Of a DNA stretch of 64,000 nt, positions 16,981 through 25,092 are shown one piece after another. A program made the position numbers and the translations under genes. The notes beneath the pieces were generated by a model that was given only the letters and a program-made list of their open reading frames with translations, did not search any database and was not told the origin of the DNA. Numbering within the stretch: the first letter of the stretch is position 1; every line of letters starts with the position of its first letter. The DNA is from a bacterium (GTDB lineage Bacteria > Vulcanimicrobiota > Xenobia > Xenobiales > JADMJV01), in contig JAFEBA010000008.1 in assembly GCA_018266105.1 (NCBI GenBank), positions 1 through 64,000 on the forward strand, in the 5' to 3' direction.

Positions 16981-18063
16981 ATGTCCCAGAGTTCGCACCA
17001 TTTCGATTGGAATCAACCGGACGAAGCCCTTCTCGGCTGTCGCCCACCCATCCAGTTCCAGGATGAAACACTCCGCGACGGCCTGCAATGCCCTTCGGTC
17101 GTGGATCCACCCATTGAGGGCAAACTAGAAATTCTGCACCTGATGGCCAAATTGGGCATCCACGGGGCCGACGTAGGCCTGCCCGGCGCCGGCCCGCGAG
17201 CGGTCGCGGACGTGACCCGCATCGTTGAGGAAATACGCAACCACCGGCTGGACGTCAAACCCTCCTGCGCAGGACGGACTCTCAAGGTGGACATCGACCC
17301 CATCGCCGACATTTCAGATGAAACCGGCGTCTTGCTGGAAGCCGACCTCTTCCTGGGCTCTAGCCCGGTGCGCCAGTACGCCGAAGGTTGGGACCTGGAT
17401 AAACAGTTACGGATCGTGGACGAAGCCGTCAGCTACGCCGTCAAGCGCGGCCTGGAGGTCATGTTTGTGACCGAAGACACCATCCGCAGCCATCCGGATA
17501 CCTTGCGCCGACTTTACTCCACCGCGATCAGTTGCGGCGCCATTCGCATCTGCCTGTGCGACACGGTGGGGCATGCCACACCCGACGGAGTCAGGGCCCT
17601 GGTGAGCTTCGCCCGTGAAATCGTGAGAGAAAGCGGTGCCAAAGTGGCCATTGATTGGCACGGCCATCGCGACCGCGGATTGGACGTCGCCAATACCCTG
17701 GCGGCGGTCGAGGCCGGAGCCGACCGCATTCACGGCACAGCCCTGGGGATCGGGGAGCGAGTGGGCAATACCCCGATGGAACATCTGCTCCTGAATCTCC
17801 GCCTGTCAGGAGTCATCAATAACGACCTCACCTACCTGTCCGATTACGTGGAAACTGTCCATCGCTACACCCAGGTGCCGCTGCCGGAAAACTGGCCGGG
17901 ACTCGGTCGGGACAGCTTTCGAGTGGTTAGCGGCGACCGCCAGCGGGTCATCCAGGACGCTCTGGAGCGGGGCCGTTTGGAACTGGCCGAAGCCCTTTTC
18001 TCGTCGGTGCCGCCTTCGCTGGTGGGACGTTGTTTGCAAGTTGCACGGGAGGCGCGTCTGTGA
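16981..18063 (+). CDS. LeuA/HMGL-like TIM-barrel acyltransferase or lyase, catalytic copy
   Basis: A 360-aa member of the 2-isopropylmalate synthase/homocitrate synthase/HMG-CoA lyase superfamily. The active-site residues are intact: FQDETLRDGLQ (Asp28 metal ligand and Arg32) and the metal-binding HxH in DWHGHRDRG. The CDTVGHATP and RIHGTALGIGERVGNTP strands are canonical. It lacks the C-terminal regulatory domain of true LeuA. It overlaps, by GTGA, a second homologue of similar length whose metal site is degraded. The two may form a heteromer. Condensation of acetyl-CoA with a 2-oxoacid is the likeliest chemistry, but the substrate is unknown. Some of its features (HGTALG.GERVGN) are LeuA-like rather than HMGL-like. 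Confidence 0.8.
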   Translation: MSQSSHHFDWNQPDEALLGCRPPIQFQDETLRDGLQCPSVVDPPIEGKLEILHLMAKLGIHGADVGLPGAGPRAVADVTRIVEEIRNHRLDVKPSCAGRTLKVDIDPIADISDETGVLLEADLFLGSSPVRQYAEGWDLDKQLRIVDEAVSYAVKRGLEVMFVTEDTIRSHPDTLRRLYSTAISCGAIRICLCDTVGHATPDGVRALVSFAREIVRESGAKVAIDWHGHRDRGLDVANTLAAVEAGADRIHGTALGIGERVGNTPMEHLLLNLRLSGVINNDLTYLSDYVETVHRYTQVPLPENWPGLGRDSFRVVSGDRQRVIQDALERGRLELAEALFSSVPPSLVGRCLQVAREARL

Positions 18064-19193
18064 GTTTCTCGGAAGAAGAGTTGATCTACGATTGGAATCG
18101 GTTGAACGAAGAGCATGAACCCAAAGCTCCGCCCCGCCTGATCGACCATACGCTGGCCAGCGCACGCCTGACCTCCTGGCTGGAGATGCCCGACCTGGAA
18201 GGCCAGAAGGCGCTGCTTTCGCAACTGGAACGACTGGGGCTTCATCACCTTTGCTTAGGAAGTTGGAGCGACGGTCAGGTGCGCAAGCTGGTGGAAACGG
18301 CTCGCGAACTGGACATTCAAGGTTGGGCTGAAGCCCCACCAGGGCCTATGCCAGCGGCCCCGCTGGGTTGCTATCTGAGCCACCGCCACAAGCACTGGCG
18401 GGATCGCTCCCAGCAGGCCAATGGACCGGCGACCCTGGTCATCCAGGATATCAGCCGCCGGAGTCCGAGCGAAATCGCCACACTGCTACGCAACCTGGCA
18501 GGCACTCCCATCGGTTCGGTTTGCTTGAGCGACGATGGCGGACGCTCGACCCCTGCCGGTACGGCCAGAATCGTCGCCTACGTGGCTGAAGGACTGCGTC
18601 GCCTGGGCTTGAGTCTGGAAATCGAATGGAGCGGACGTAATGACAGGGGGCTGGCCCTGGCCAACGCCATGAGCGCCTGGCGAGCCGGGGCCCAGGCTCT
18701 GCACTGCGCCTTTTTCAGTCTGGGCGAAGGTTGTGGGCTGGTGGCCACCGAGCAGTTGCTGGTCAACCTGAGTCTGGCCGGCAGCGTGCGCCGGGAGCTT
18801 CGCTCGCTGTGCGATGTCAGTCAAGAACTGGCGCAGACGCTGGGCATCGAAATCTATCCCAATTTGCCCGTCATCGGAGTGGACGCCTTTCGCACCGGCA
18901 CCGGAGTCCACGCGGCCGCCATTATGAAGGCCCAAAAGAAAGGACACGAATGGCTGGCGGATTTGATCTATTCTGGAGTTCCCGCCGCCCAGTTTGGATT
19001 CCGACAGATTATCGAGGTCGGCCCTATGGCCGGAGCATCCAATGTCCACTACTGGTTGGAACAGAATGGTCACGGCGACGACCCCGAACTGGTCCAGGCC
19101 ATCCTGACTCGAGCTAAGAGTTCCATGAAAGTTTTGCGGGATGAGGAAATACGGGAAGTAATCCGCGAGCAAGCAGCTAAGACTAACGGATGA
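18060..19193 (+). CDS. LeuA/HMGL-like paralogue with degenerate active site
   Basis: GTG start at 18060, overlapping the previous stop (GTGA) and preceded by GGGAGG, gives 377 aa. It is paralogous to the preceding protein: both begin with a (Y/F)DWN motif and follow the same order. The DETLRDG site has become IDHTLASAR, and the HxH metal motif is WSGRND. Asp and Thr of the first loop remain, but the catalytic Arg and both His ligands are gone. Unlike its neighbour it keeps the LeuA/homocitrate-synthase C-terminal stretch (VGPMAGASNVHYWLEQ). I infer a non-catalytic or altered subunit working with the first protein. It overlaps the following DUF3060-type gene by ATGA. Confidence 0.75.
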   Translation: MSFSEEELIYDWNRLNEEHEPKAPPRLIDHTLASARLTSWLEMPDLEGQKALLSQLERLGLHHLCLGSWSDGQVRKLVETARELDIQGWAEAPPGPMPAAPLGCYLSHRHKHWRDRSQQANGPATLVIQDISRRSPSEIATLLRNLAGTPIGSVCLSDDGGRSTPAGTARIVAYVAEGLRRLGLSLEIEWSGRNDRGLALANAMSAWRAGAQALHCAFFSLGEGCGLVATEQLLVNLSLAGSVRRELRSLCDVSQELAQTLGIEIYPNLPVIGVDAFRTGTGVHAAAIMKAQKKGHEWLADLIYSGVPAAQFGFRQIIEVGPMAGASNVHYWLEQNGHGDDPELVQAILTRAKSSMKVLRDEEIREVIREQAAKTNG

Positions 19194-19525
19194 AAAAATT
19201 GCTGATGGCGGTCCTGCTCCTGACCCTCCCGGGCTGGTGCGAAACCCACAGTCTGGTCTTGACCGGACAAAACCAAGTGATCAAAGTCCGGGCGGGCGAT
19301 CACATAGACCTGGTGGGCGATTCCAACCAGATCACCATCCAGGGCGACTGCGCCCATCTTAATCTGACCGGCAGCGGAAATCACTTTCGCCTGGAAGGGC
19401 AATTGGACTCGGTCAACGTGGTCGGCAGCGACAACGAAATGAACTGGGTGCAGCTGCAAAACCGTCACGCACCCAACCTGCAATCCATCGGCAGCAACAA
19501 CCGGGTTCTGCCCGTTTCGCCCTGA
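19190..19525 (+). CDS. Secreted DUF3060-type small beta-repeat protein
   Basis: The 111-aa product has a clear Sec signal (KKLLMAVLLLTLPGWC) followed by short strands spaced with Gly-Ser-Asn/Asp-Asn turns: LTGQNQVIKV, LVGDSNQITIQG, LTGSGNHFRLEG, VVGSDNEMNWVQ. This pattern of a small beta-solenoid or ladder is typical of DUF3060. The gene is coupled to the degenerate LeuA-like gene by a 4-nt overlap and followed by a related lipoprotein gene. The role is unknown; an envelope-located structural or binding protein is likely. Confidence 0.72.
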   Translation: MKKLLMAVLLLTLPGWCETHSLVLTGQNQVIKVRAGDHIDLVGDSNQITIQGDCAHLNLTGSGNHFRLEGQLDSVNVVGSDNEMNWVQLQNRHAPNLQSIGSNNRVLPVSP

Positions 19526-19539
19526 GACGGCTACTCTTT

Positions 19540-19920
19540 TTGGGGGCACTGGTCCTGTTGGGCTGCACTCCCTCCACCCGTCAATTCAGCGGGAAGGGCC
19601 AGATGCAGGATTTGCAACTGACAGCCTCTGAGCGGCTGGATGCCCGCTGCGATGACTGCGGCCTGCGACTCAGTGGCAACTTTGCCGAACTGCGCCTGCA
19701 GGGCAAGGACAACTTCGTCACTTTACAGGGGCGAGTTGAGTATCTCATCGTGGACGGTAGCCACAACACCGTGGAGTGCCTGGATGGGCCCGAGCGGGTG
19801 CACCTGAAAGGCCAGGGCAACCGCGTCAAAATCAGCGAGCGTCCCGGCCGGCAACGCCCAAGGGTCACCGTCGAAGGGAGCGATCAGGGCGTCACCTACC
19901 GACCCGCGAAACTCCCCTAG
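19540..19920 (+). CDS. Probable lipoprotein with DUF3060-type beta repeats
   Basis: From a TTG at 19540 the product is 126 aa, but this start cuts the signal sequence short. In frame upstream lies CTG at 19522, overlapping the previous stop as CTGA, which would add RRLLF to give LRRLLFLGALVLLGC, a complete lipoprotein signal with the lipobox LLGC. The mature part repeats the strand-turn pattern of the upstream DUF3060-type protein (LQGKDNFVTLQG, VDGSHNTVECL, LKGQGNRVKI). Either a CTG is used or translation re-initiates from the previous gene. It may be an outer-membrane-anchored partner of its neighbour. Confidence 0.65.
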   Translation: MGALVLLGCTPSTRQFSGKGQMQDLQLTASERLDARCDDCGLRLSGNFAELRLQGKDNFVTLQGRVEYLIVDGSHNTVECLDGPERVHLKGQGNRVKISERPGRQRPRVTVEGSDQGVTYRPAKLP

Positions 19921-19990
19921 TGTCTTTTCAACCATCTTTCAGGCGCCCGCTCTAGAATTCCGTTATTGACTTCCCAAGGGAGAGACGGAC

Positions 19991-20524
19991 ATGGTTGAGA
20001 TCCAATCAAAAAACGGTGCCACCTACTTGCGCGCCTACCAGCAGATGGTGGAGAGAGTCAAGGAACTCGATCAGAGTTCAGCCGATCAGAGTCCGGAAGT
20101 CGGATTGGTCACCGTCGACCAGGTCATTCAGACCGGAGCCAGCCTGTCTCAAGAAGATACGCGGCTCATTCTCAAAGGCAGTCTTCAGTCGGGCCCGGTA
20201 TTGGCTCCCAGTGGCCCCATTTCATTAGAAGCCATTCCCCTGGAGCAATACACCCACCAACCCGCCACCAAGGTCGCCTTCCGTCCCAACGGTGGACAGT
20301 TAGAGGTGGTGGAAAGCTGGTTCGCCCCCGGTAAGGCCGAGGGACAACAACGGAGCTTTCAAGTCGGATTCAGCAACCAGGCCATCTCGAATGTTCGCGA
20401 AGAAGCAATTCAACGCACTCTTCCAGGTGCAGCCGATCCGGCCGTGCAGCGTGCGCTCGGTCAGTTGGGCTCGCAAATTAGCAACCTGGCCTTCACCATT
20501 CGCAATCCGCAGTTTGAAAAGTAG
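19991..20524 (+). CDS. Unknown soluble protein (177 aa)
   Basis: ATG at 19991, with AAGGGAG seven to ten nt upstream. The protein has an N-terminal helical segment (TYLRAYQQMVERVKELDQ) followed by mixed strands. It has no signal peptide, membrane helix or recognisable catalytic motif. It is convergent with the 783-aa mosaic gene, with one nucleotide between the two stop codons. I do not recognise a family. It could be an antidote or accessory of the mosaic protein, but only position suggests that. Confidence 0.6.
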   Translation: MVEIQSKNGATYLRAYQQMVERVKELDQSSADQSPEVGLVTVDQVIQTGASLSQEDTRLILKGSLQSGPVLAPSGPISLEAIPLEQYTHQPATKVAFRPNGGQLEVVESWFAPGKAEGQQRSFQVGFSNQAISNVREEAIQRTLPGAADPAVQRALGQLGSQISNLAFTIRNPQFEK

Positions 20525-20525
20525 C

Positions 20526-22877
20526 TCAGGCGACGTGCTCAAGGGTGCACTGGTGAAGGTGTAAAGCCTTTTTCAAAGCCTTCATGTGATGGTGTTCGTG
20601 CTTGGCCTCGGGCTTGTGAGCCTTGGGTGATTTGTGGCTCTCGGCTTTGTGGGTTTTGTGGCTTTCCGTCTTGTGATGCTTGTGGTGCTTGTGCTTTTTG
20701 CGACGACCAAACAGGCGCTTGAGCTTCTTACCCACCTTCTTGCCCAGCTTCTTCATCTTCTTCGCGGCCTTCTTGGCCGTCTTGCCCACCTTCTTGAACG
20801 CCTTTTTAGCCGTCTTGCCCATCCACTTGACGGCTTTTTTCGCCGCCTTTTTGGCCTTGCGAGCCATCTTCTTGGCTGCCTTCGCCATCTTTTTAGCGCC
20901 TTTGCCGATGGCCTGACCCAGCTTCTTGATGCCTTTGCCAATGGCTTTCACGCCATCCACGATGCCTTTGCCAATGGCCTTGAAGTCGATGTCGAAGCCA
21001 ATGTTGAAGCGAATCCCGAGTCCCAGCGAAAATCCGAAGTCCAGGTTGAAGCTGAATTTCCCGTTCTTCAAGCCCACATCCACGCCGGCCATAATGCCCA
21101 CACCAGCCTGGACAGCCACGCCGGCGTGCGCCCCCACGGGGCCAAGGCCCAGGTTCACTCCAGCGTTAGCGCGCGCGCCCGTGAAGGCTTCGCCCTCGGC
21201 GCCGACATTAATCGTGCCGTTCTTTGGGTCAAATCCGACTCCAGCTCCGCCCACCGCGTCAGCACCCACCCTGGCTCTGGCGTTACCACCCAGGTCGCCG
21301 ATGGTGCCCAGGCGCACATTCGCGCTGGCCTGAGCGTCCACCAGATTGGCCTCCACACCCGCGTGCACTTCGGCATTGATCTTCAGGTTCTTCAAATCCA
21401 CGCTGGCTGAAGCGCCGGCGTAGGCAGCCGCGCTGGCCACCTGCACTCCGGCCGAGGCCTGCACATTTTTGCTTTGATAGGCGACGCCTTTGTTCACGGC
21501 TGCAGCCGAAACGCCCACCTCCTTGGAGGCGATGTGGCCGGTGGCATCGATCTGCAGAGGGGCGATGTCCACATAGCTCTTTTTGGGGGCCGCTTCAGGC
21601 GCCGGAGGGGTCGCCGGCGGCGCGGCCTCAACCGCGGGGGCATCAGGCGCAGTGGCGGCCGGGGCGGTCGCCGCGCTCTGGGGAGCGGGGGTGGCCGACT
21701 GAGCTTCAACCTGAGCCGGCGCGGTGGCGGGGGCGGCCGGGGCGGCTTCGCCTTCGACAGCCGGCGCGGCCTGATTCTGGGCCTTGGGTTTGGAGGCCGG
21801 TTGCTGATTGCGCAGACGCTCCTGCTCGGCGGGCGGCAGAGGCTTGCCCGTTTTCGCGTCATAGAAGGTGCGGGCACCATCCATGGCCTGCTCGGCGGGA
21901 ATGGCTCCCTCATCCAGGCTATGCTGGGTCTCGGCCACTGCATAGTTCTTCTTCTGGTTAGGGCCGCCAAAATTGTCTTTGCCCTGACTATCCACAGCCT
22001 GGCGCACGTCCATTCGGGCGCTGCCGTTGACGTCGTTGACGACCGTCACCTGATCCATAAAGTCTTTGCTGGTGGGATTCACACCCTTGGCCTGGGTAAC
22101 CTCAGCCTTTCCGGTGCCGGAATTGGGCCAGGGGTCGTAAGTAACGGTCTCCCCCAAGGAGTTGGTGGCGGTGGCAGTGGCATGGGCGCCGGTGGGGGTT
22201 TTGCCGCCATTGATGCTGGCGCTTTCCAGATTGGTGATGCCGCCGTTGTTGCGGTAAGCCGAAAGCACGCCGGCAGTCTCGGAGAGATTGATCCCCCGCT
22301 TGTCCCCATTGGCCGCGCCGTCAGCATTGCCCGAAGCTTTCCAGGCGTATTCTTGCAACTCGGCCACCTGGTTCGGCTTGAGATGCCCTTCCTCCCAGGA
22401 CTTGAGAGCATCCGCCTGAGCCGGGGTGGGCGTGACATCGAACTGCTCGCCCGTTTTGCGCATGGCCTGGGCGTTGGCTTCAGGCTTCCCATCCAGCAAA
22501 CCCAGAGCCACCAGTGAGGCACCGGCGCATCGGTTGGCGTCGTGTGTGGTGGAGGTGCTTGCGTCGAGTTGCGGGGAGTTCTGAAGAAGCTCTTTCACGT
22601 CCTGAGGATTGTTGAGATTGTAGTCCTGATTGCCTTGCCGGGCGTAGTTTCCGGCCCCGGAGAAGAGGGCCTGAACGTAGGGTTTTTGCTTATCCTCTGC
22701 AGGGACTCTCTGCCAGGCCTGAGTCAGGGCAATGGCTTGCTGGTTGTTGGCGGGGGTAAAGTTGTCCTGATAACTCAGCGGATTGGCTGGAGGCTCAGGT
22801 TTCTCCTGAGGCTTGACCGGAGTGTAATTCAGCGGACTGCCATTATTGTTACCCAGGTTGAATGCGCCGATTGCCAT
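20526..22877 (-). CDS. Mosaic protein with papain-like head and Lys/His-rich membrane-active tail
   Basis: 783 aa with no Sec signal. Residues 30-345 form a globular domain with a possible Cys-His-Asp triad (Cys117 in NRCAGASL, His232 in GAHATAT, Asp248 in TYDPW), reminiscent of papain-like folds. Residues 360-432 are an Ala/Pro/Glu linker. Residues 435-632 are Gly/Ala-rich alternating strands (VQASAGVQVASAAAYAGAS, GVNLGLGPVGAHAGVAVQ) ending in a hydrophobic hairpin. Residues 633-728 are a cationic amphipathic run of AIGKG, KKMAKAAKKM and KKVGKK units like cecropin-type peptides; 729-765 are His/Lys-rich. This looks like a secreted toxin, bacteriocin or surface protein; the function is unproven. 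Alternative: a DNA- or polyanion-binding structural protein. Confidence 0.6.
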   Translation of the reverse strand: MAIGAFNLGNNNGSPLNYTPVKPQEKPEPPANPLSYQDNFTPANNQQAIALTQAWQRVPAEDKQKPYVQALFSGAGNYARQGNQDYNLNNPQDVKELLQNSPQLDASTSTTHDANRCAGASLVALGLLDGKPEANAQAMRKTGEQFDVTPTPAQADALKSWEEGHLKPNQVAELQEYAWKASGNADGAANGDKRGINLSETAGVLSAYRNNGGITNLESASINGGKTPTGAHATATATNSLGETVTYDPWPNSGTGKAEVTQAKGVNPTSKDFMDQVTVVNDVNGSARMDVRQAVDSQGKDNFGGPNQKKNYAVAETQHSLDEGAIPAEQAMDGARTFYDAKTGKPLPPAEQERLRNQQPASKPKAQNQAAPAVEGEAAPAAPATAPAQVEAQSATPAPQSAATAPAATAPDAPAVEAAPPATPPAPEAAPKKSYVDIAPLQIDATGHIASKEVGVSAAAVNKGVAYQSKNVQASAGVQVASAAAYAGASASVDLKNLKINAEVHAGVEANLVDAQASANVRLGTIGDLGGNARARVGADAVGGAGVGFDPKNGTINVGAEGEAFTGARANAGVNLGLGPVGAHAGVAVQAGVGIMAGVDVGLKNGKFSFNLDFGFSLGLGIRFNIGFDIDFKAIGKGIVDGVKAIGKGIKKLGQAIGKGAKKMAKAAKKMARKAKKAAKKAVKWMGKTAKKAFKKVGKTAKKAAKKMKKLGKKVGKKLKRLFGRRKKHKHHKHHKTESHKTHKAESHKSPKAHKPEAKHEHHHMKALKKALHLHQCTLEHVA

Positions 22878-22947
22878 GATCCGTCTTCCCTTTGCGGTGA
22901 TTTCTTGGGATGACGGTAACCCTCGAGCGTTAATCGGGCCTTACCGA

Positions 22948-22978
22948 TGTTACACAAATACAAACATTCTTGTTACAC
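22948..22978. promoter_or_regulatory. Direct repeat TGTTACAC x2 upstream of mosaic gene
   Basis: Two perfect copies of TGTTACAC lie at 22948-22955 and 22971-22978, with 23 bp between their starts, about two helical turns. They are in an AT-richer patch 71-101 bp upstream of the ATG at 22877. The spacing fits a dimeric regulator binding one face of the helix. No strong -10/-35 pair is evident next to it. Confidence 0.35.
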
Positions 22979-23054
22979 TTTCAGCTTTCTTTCAGACCCT
23001 ACCGGAGGGGCTGTTTTAGAGTCGTGTGAGAATTTTCATGCGACACGAAGTAGC

Positions 23055-23654
23055 CTAATGAAAGGGGAAGTTTGACTGCTGCTGGATAGGATAGTGGTTG
23101 TTGGCCTGATCCACGAAATAGTATTGACCCTGGGGATCGACGTAGTAGCGTTCACCATTGGGGCCAAAGTGCCAGCCTGAAGGCAAAGTGTAAGGCAGGA
23201 CCTGAGGCCCCACGGGGGTTGCATAGGGAGCCTGATTCATCAAGTTCATACCCGCGATACTCTGATTGTGCGCGTAGTGAGCGGAGTTGTCGGCCTGAGC
23301 CTGACGGCGTTGATCTTCAGCCGCCCGCATCCCCTGCCAGGCGGACTGTTCGCGATGCTGATTGTAGGACTCGCTCTGCCGCCAACGTTGCATCCCCTCT
23401 GGAGAGTAGCCGGCCGTGGCCATCCATCCGTAGGCAAACTGCTCCCGAGTCATGGGGCCGCCCTGAGCCCGATAAGTCTGATAGGCCTGATTGAATTGAG
23501 GGTTGTAGGATAACTGCTGCAGATTGGATTGCAATTGCTGGTCCATCTGAGCGTTCTGAGCATTGGCCCACTGGTTGTTGAGTGCGCTGAAATCGATCTG
23601 GGTCAGATCCCCAAAGCCGCACATTGCCTGAAAGAATTCTTGCCACATAGCCAT
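23055..23654 (-). CDS. Gln/Tyr-rich protein with a WW-like C-terminal motif
   Basis: 199 aa, start ATG at 23654 with AGGAG upstream. It is rich in Gln, Asn, Tyr and Trp, with no signal peptide. Residues 157-190 read LPSGWHFGPNGERYYVDPQG followed by YYF and a NNHYP end, similar in outline to a WW domain (LPxGW, GRxYY, final HYP), although the second Trp is missing. The rest is helical and polar. I do not know the family. It is next to the mosaic gene on the same strand and may be part of its cassette. Real but uncharacterised. Confidence 0.6.
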   Translation of the reverse strand: MAMWQEFFQAMCGFGDLTQIDFSALNNQWANAQNAQMDQQLQSNLQQLSYNPQFNQAYQTYRAQGGPMTREQFAYGWMATAGYSPEGMQRWRQSESYNQHREQSAWQGMRAAEDQRRQAQADNSAHYAHNQSIAGMNLMNQAPYATPVGPQVLPYTLPSGWHFGPNGERYYVDPQGQYYFVDQANNHYPIQQQSNFPFH

Positions 23655-23692
23655 AGAATGCTCCTGGCGGAGCTTTCAGGCTGTGAACTGGA

Positions 23693-23944
23693 TCACGTCA
23701 ACCGCTGGATCGCCTGCTTGAGCGCGGATGGTTTCAGTCTTTTCTGATCGGCCCAGCGGCAAAAAACTGCCGCGGCTGTAAAGCCCACGGTCAAGGCCAG
23801 GCCAATCTTACCCATCGTCTCCATGGCTTCCCCAATCGCTTCCCAGTCGCTGGAGCGAGGGGCGGGTTGAGGAATTTCTTGTGAAAGTCGGACTGAGGGA
23901 ACATCGGCTTGCATCTGGCGCTTATTCCATGGTCTGAGTTTCAT
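23693..23944 (-). CDS. Small single-pass membrane protein, unknown
   Basis: 83 aa. Residues 1-36 are polar and basic, 45-63 form one membrane helix (IGLALTVGFTAAAVFCRW) and the tail is basic. The ribosome-binding site is weak and close to the ATG at 23944. It is a plausible small membrane gene divergent from exbB; function unknown. Confidence 0.45.
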   Translation of the reverse strand: MKLRPWNKRQMQADVPSVRLSQEIPQPAPRSSDWEAIGEAMETMGKIGLALTVGFTAAAVFCRWADQKRLKPSALKQAIQRLT

Positions 23945-24016
23945 TCCTGGGCCCTTGACAAGAGCATCCGCTCGAGTAAATTTAGACGCATCTAAAATTC
24001 TTTCTAGGAGGGGTCC

Positions 24017-24655
24017 GTGAGTCTGTCCGCGTTGCTACACCAGGGGGGCGTTTTCATGTTCCCGCTGCTGCTGGGCTCCATCCTGACAGTGGCCATTTGC
24101 ATCGAGCGGGGCTTCTATTTCGCCTCGCTGGAGCGAGGCGGAGTCGGTTTCCTGCAGCATCTTCAGGACCTGCTCAGCAAGGGCGATCGGGCTGCGGCCA
24201 TCGAGTGGTTAAAGGGCCGAAATGGTCCGGTGCCGGGAACTGCCCTGGCCGCCTTGCAAAACTGGACGGCTGGCCGGCAGACCCTGGAGGATGCGGTGGT
24301 GGCCCGTTCCAGGGTCGAATCCCCCCGACTCTACCGATACCTCAATGTGCTTGAGACCACGGTTACGGCCAGTCCGCTGATCGGACTACTGGGCACAATC
24401 ACCGGTATGATGGGCGTCTTTCGAGCTGTTTCGGCCAAGATGGCCAATACCCCCAACGCCGACACCTCCCACATTCTGGCCGGCATTGGTGAAGCGCTGG
24501 TGGCCACCGCAACCGGAATTTTGCTGGCCGTGGTCTCCCTGCTGGCCCACAATTTCTTCCAGGCCCTGGCCGAATCACAGTTGGAAGCCTCAGAAAGGGT
24601 TGGGGACCAGTTGCTGCTGGCCCATTCCCAGGAAGCCCAGGTGGTTAGCGAGTGA
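24017..24655 (+). CDS. exbB: ExbB/TolQ/MotA-type proton channel subunit
   Basis: 212 aa, GTG start after AGGAGGGG. Three membrane helices: near residues 12-30, 112-137 and 160-180. The TolQ/ExbB signature is clear: SPLIGLLGTITGMMGVF and GIGEALVATATGILLAVV. With ExbD it forms the proton channel that powers a TonB-like protein across the periplasm. It is followed, with GTGA overlap, by exbD and then tonB, so this is a dedicated energising set. No TonB-dependent receptor gene is in the window. Confidence 0.93.
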   Translation: MSLSALLHQGGVFMFPLLLGSILTVAICIERGFYFASLERGGVGFLQHLQDLLSKGDRAAAIEWLKGRNGPVPGTALAALQNWTAGRQTLEDAVVARSRVESPRLYRYLNVLETTVTASPLIGLLGTITGMMGVFRAVSAKMANTPNADTSHILAGIGEALVATATGILLAVVSLLAHNFFQALAESQLEASERVGDQLLLAHSQEAQVVSE

Positions 24656-25092
24656 AGCGCTTCGCCCGGCCCCGCAAAAAGCGCAGTCCGCGCATCGAGA
24701 TCATCCCGATGGTGGACGTCATGTTCTTATTGCTGGTGTTCTACGTACTCTCTTCGCTGGCCATGAGTCAGAACAAAGGGATCGCCGTGGCCCTTCCGGC
24801 AGCGGCCACTGGCCAGGCCAACGCCGTGCCGCAAATGGTGGTCATCACGGTAGACTCTCAGGGAGAAGTCTTCTTGATGCAAGACAAAATTGAAGTGGCC
24901 GAGTTGGGTGCGCGGGTGCAGCAACTGGCCGAAAAGCGCCCGGGGGGAATGGAGGCCCTGCAGAAGGACGGGGTGGTGCTGAATGCTGACCAGACCTCGC
25001 AGATGAAGCAAACGGTAGCGGTCATGGATCAGTTGCGACAGGTTGGAGTCTACAACTTCTCCATCTCCACCCAGGAGGGCGCCAAACCTTGA
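24652..25092 (+). CDS. exbD: ExbD/TolR-type biopolymer transport protein
   Basis: 146 aa, GTG start overlapping the exbB stop. Basic N-terminus, then one membrane helix beginning IEIIPMVDVMFLLLVFYVL, which contains the Asp essential for proton transfer in ExbD/TolR. The remainder is the periplasmic domain. It overlaps the tonB gene by 4 nt. Confidence 0.93.
   Translation: MKRFARPRKKRSPRIEIIPMVDVMFLLLVFYVLSSLAMSQNKGIAVALPAAATGQANAVPQMVVITVDSQGEVFLMQDKIEVAELGARVQQLAEKRPGGMEALQKDGVVLNADQTSQMKQTVAVMDQLRQVGVYNFSISTQEGAKP

Noticed and set aside
21474..22517. 347-aa plus-strand ORF inside the mosaic gene
   Set aside because: Gly/Arg-rich antisense frame of an Ala/Pro/Gly-rich coding region; no start signal.
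23022..23050. Possible terminator with arms TCGTGT/ACACGA after the 199-aa gene
   Set aside because: Only 6 bp of stem with a long loop and no U run.
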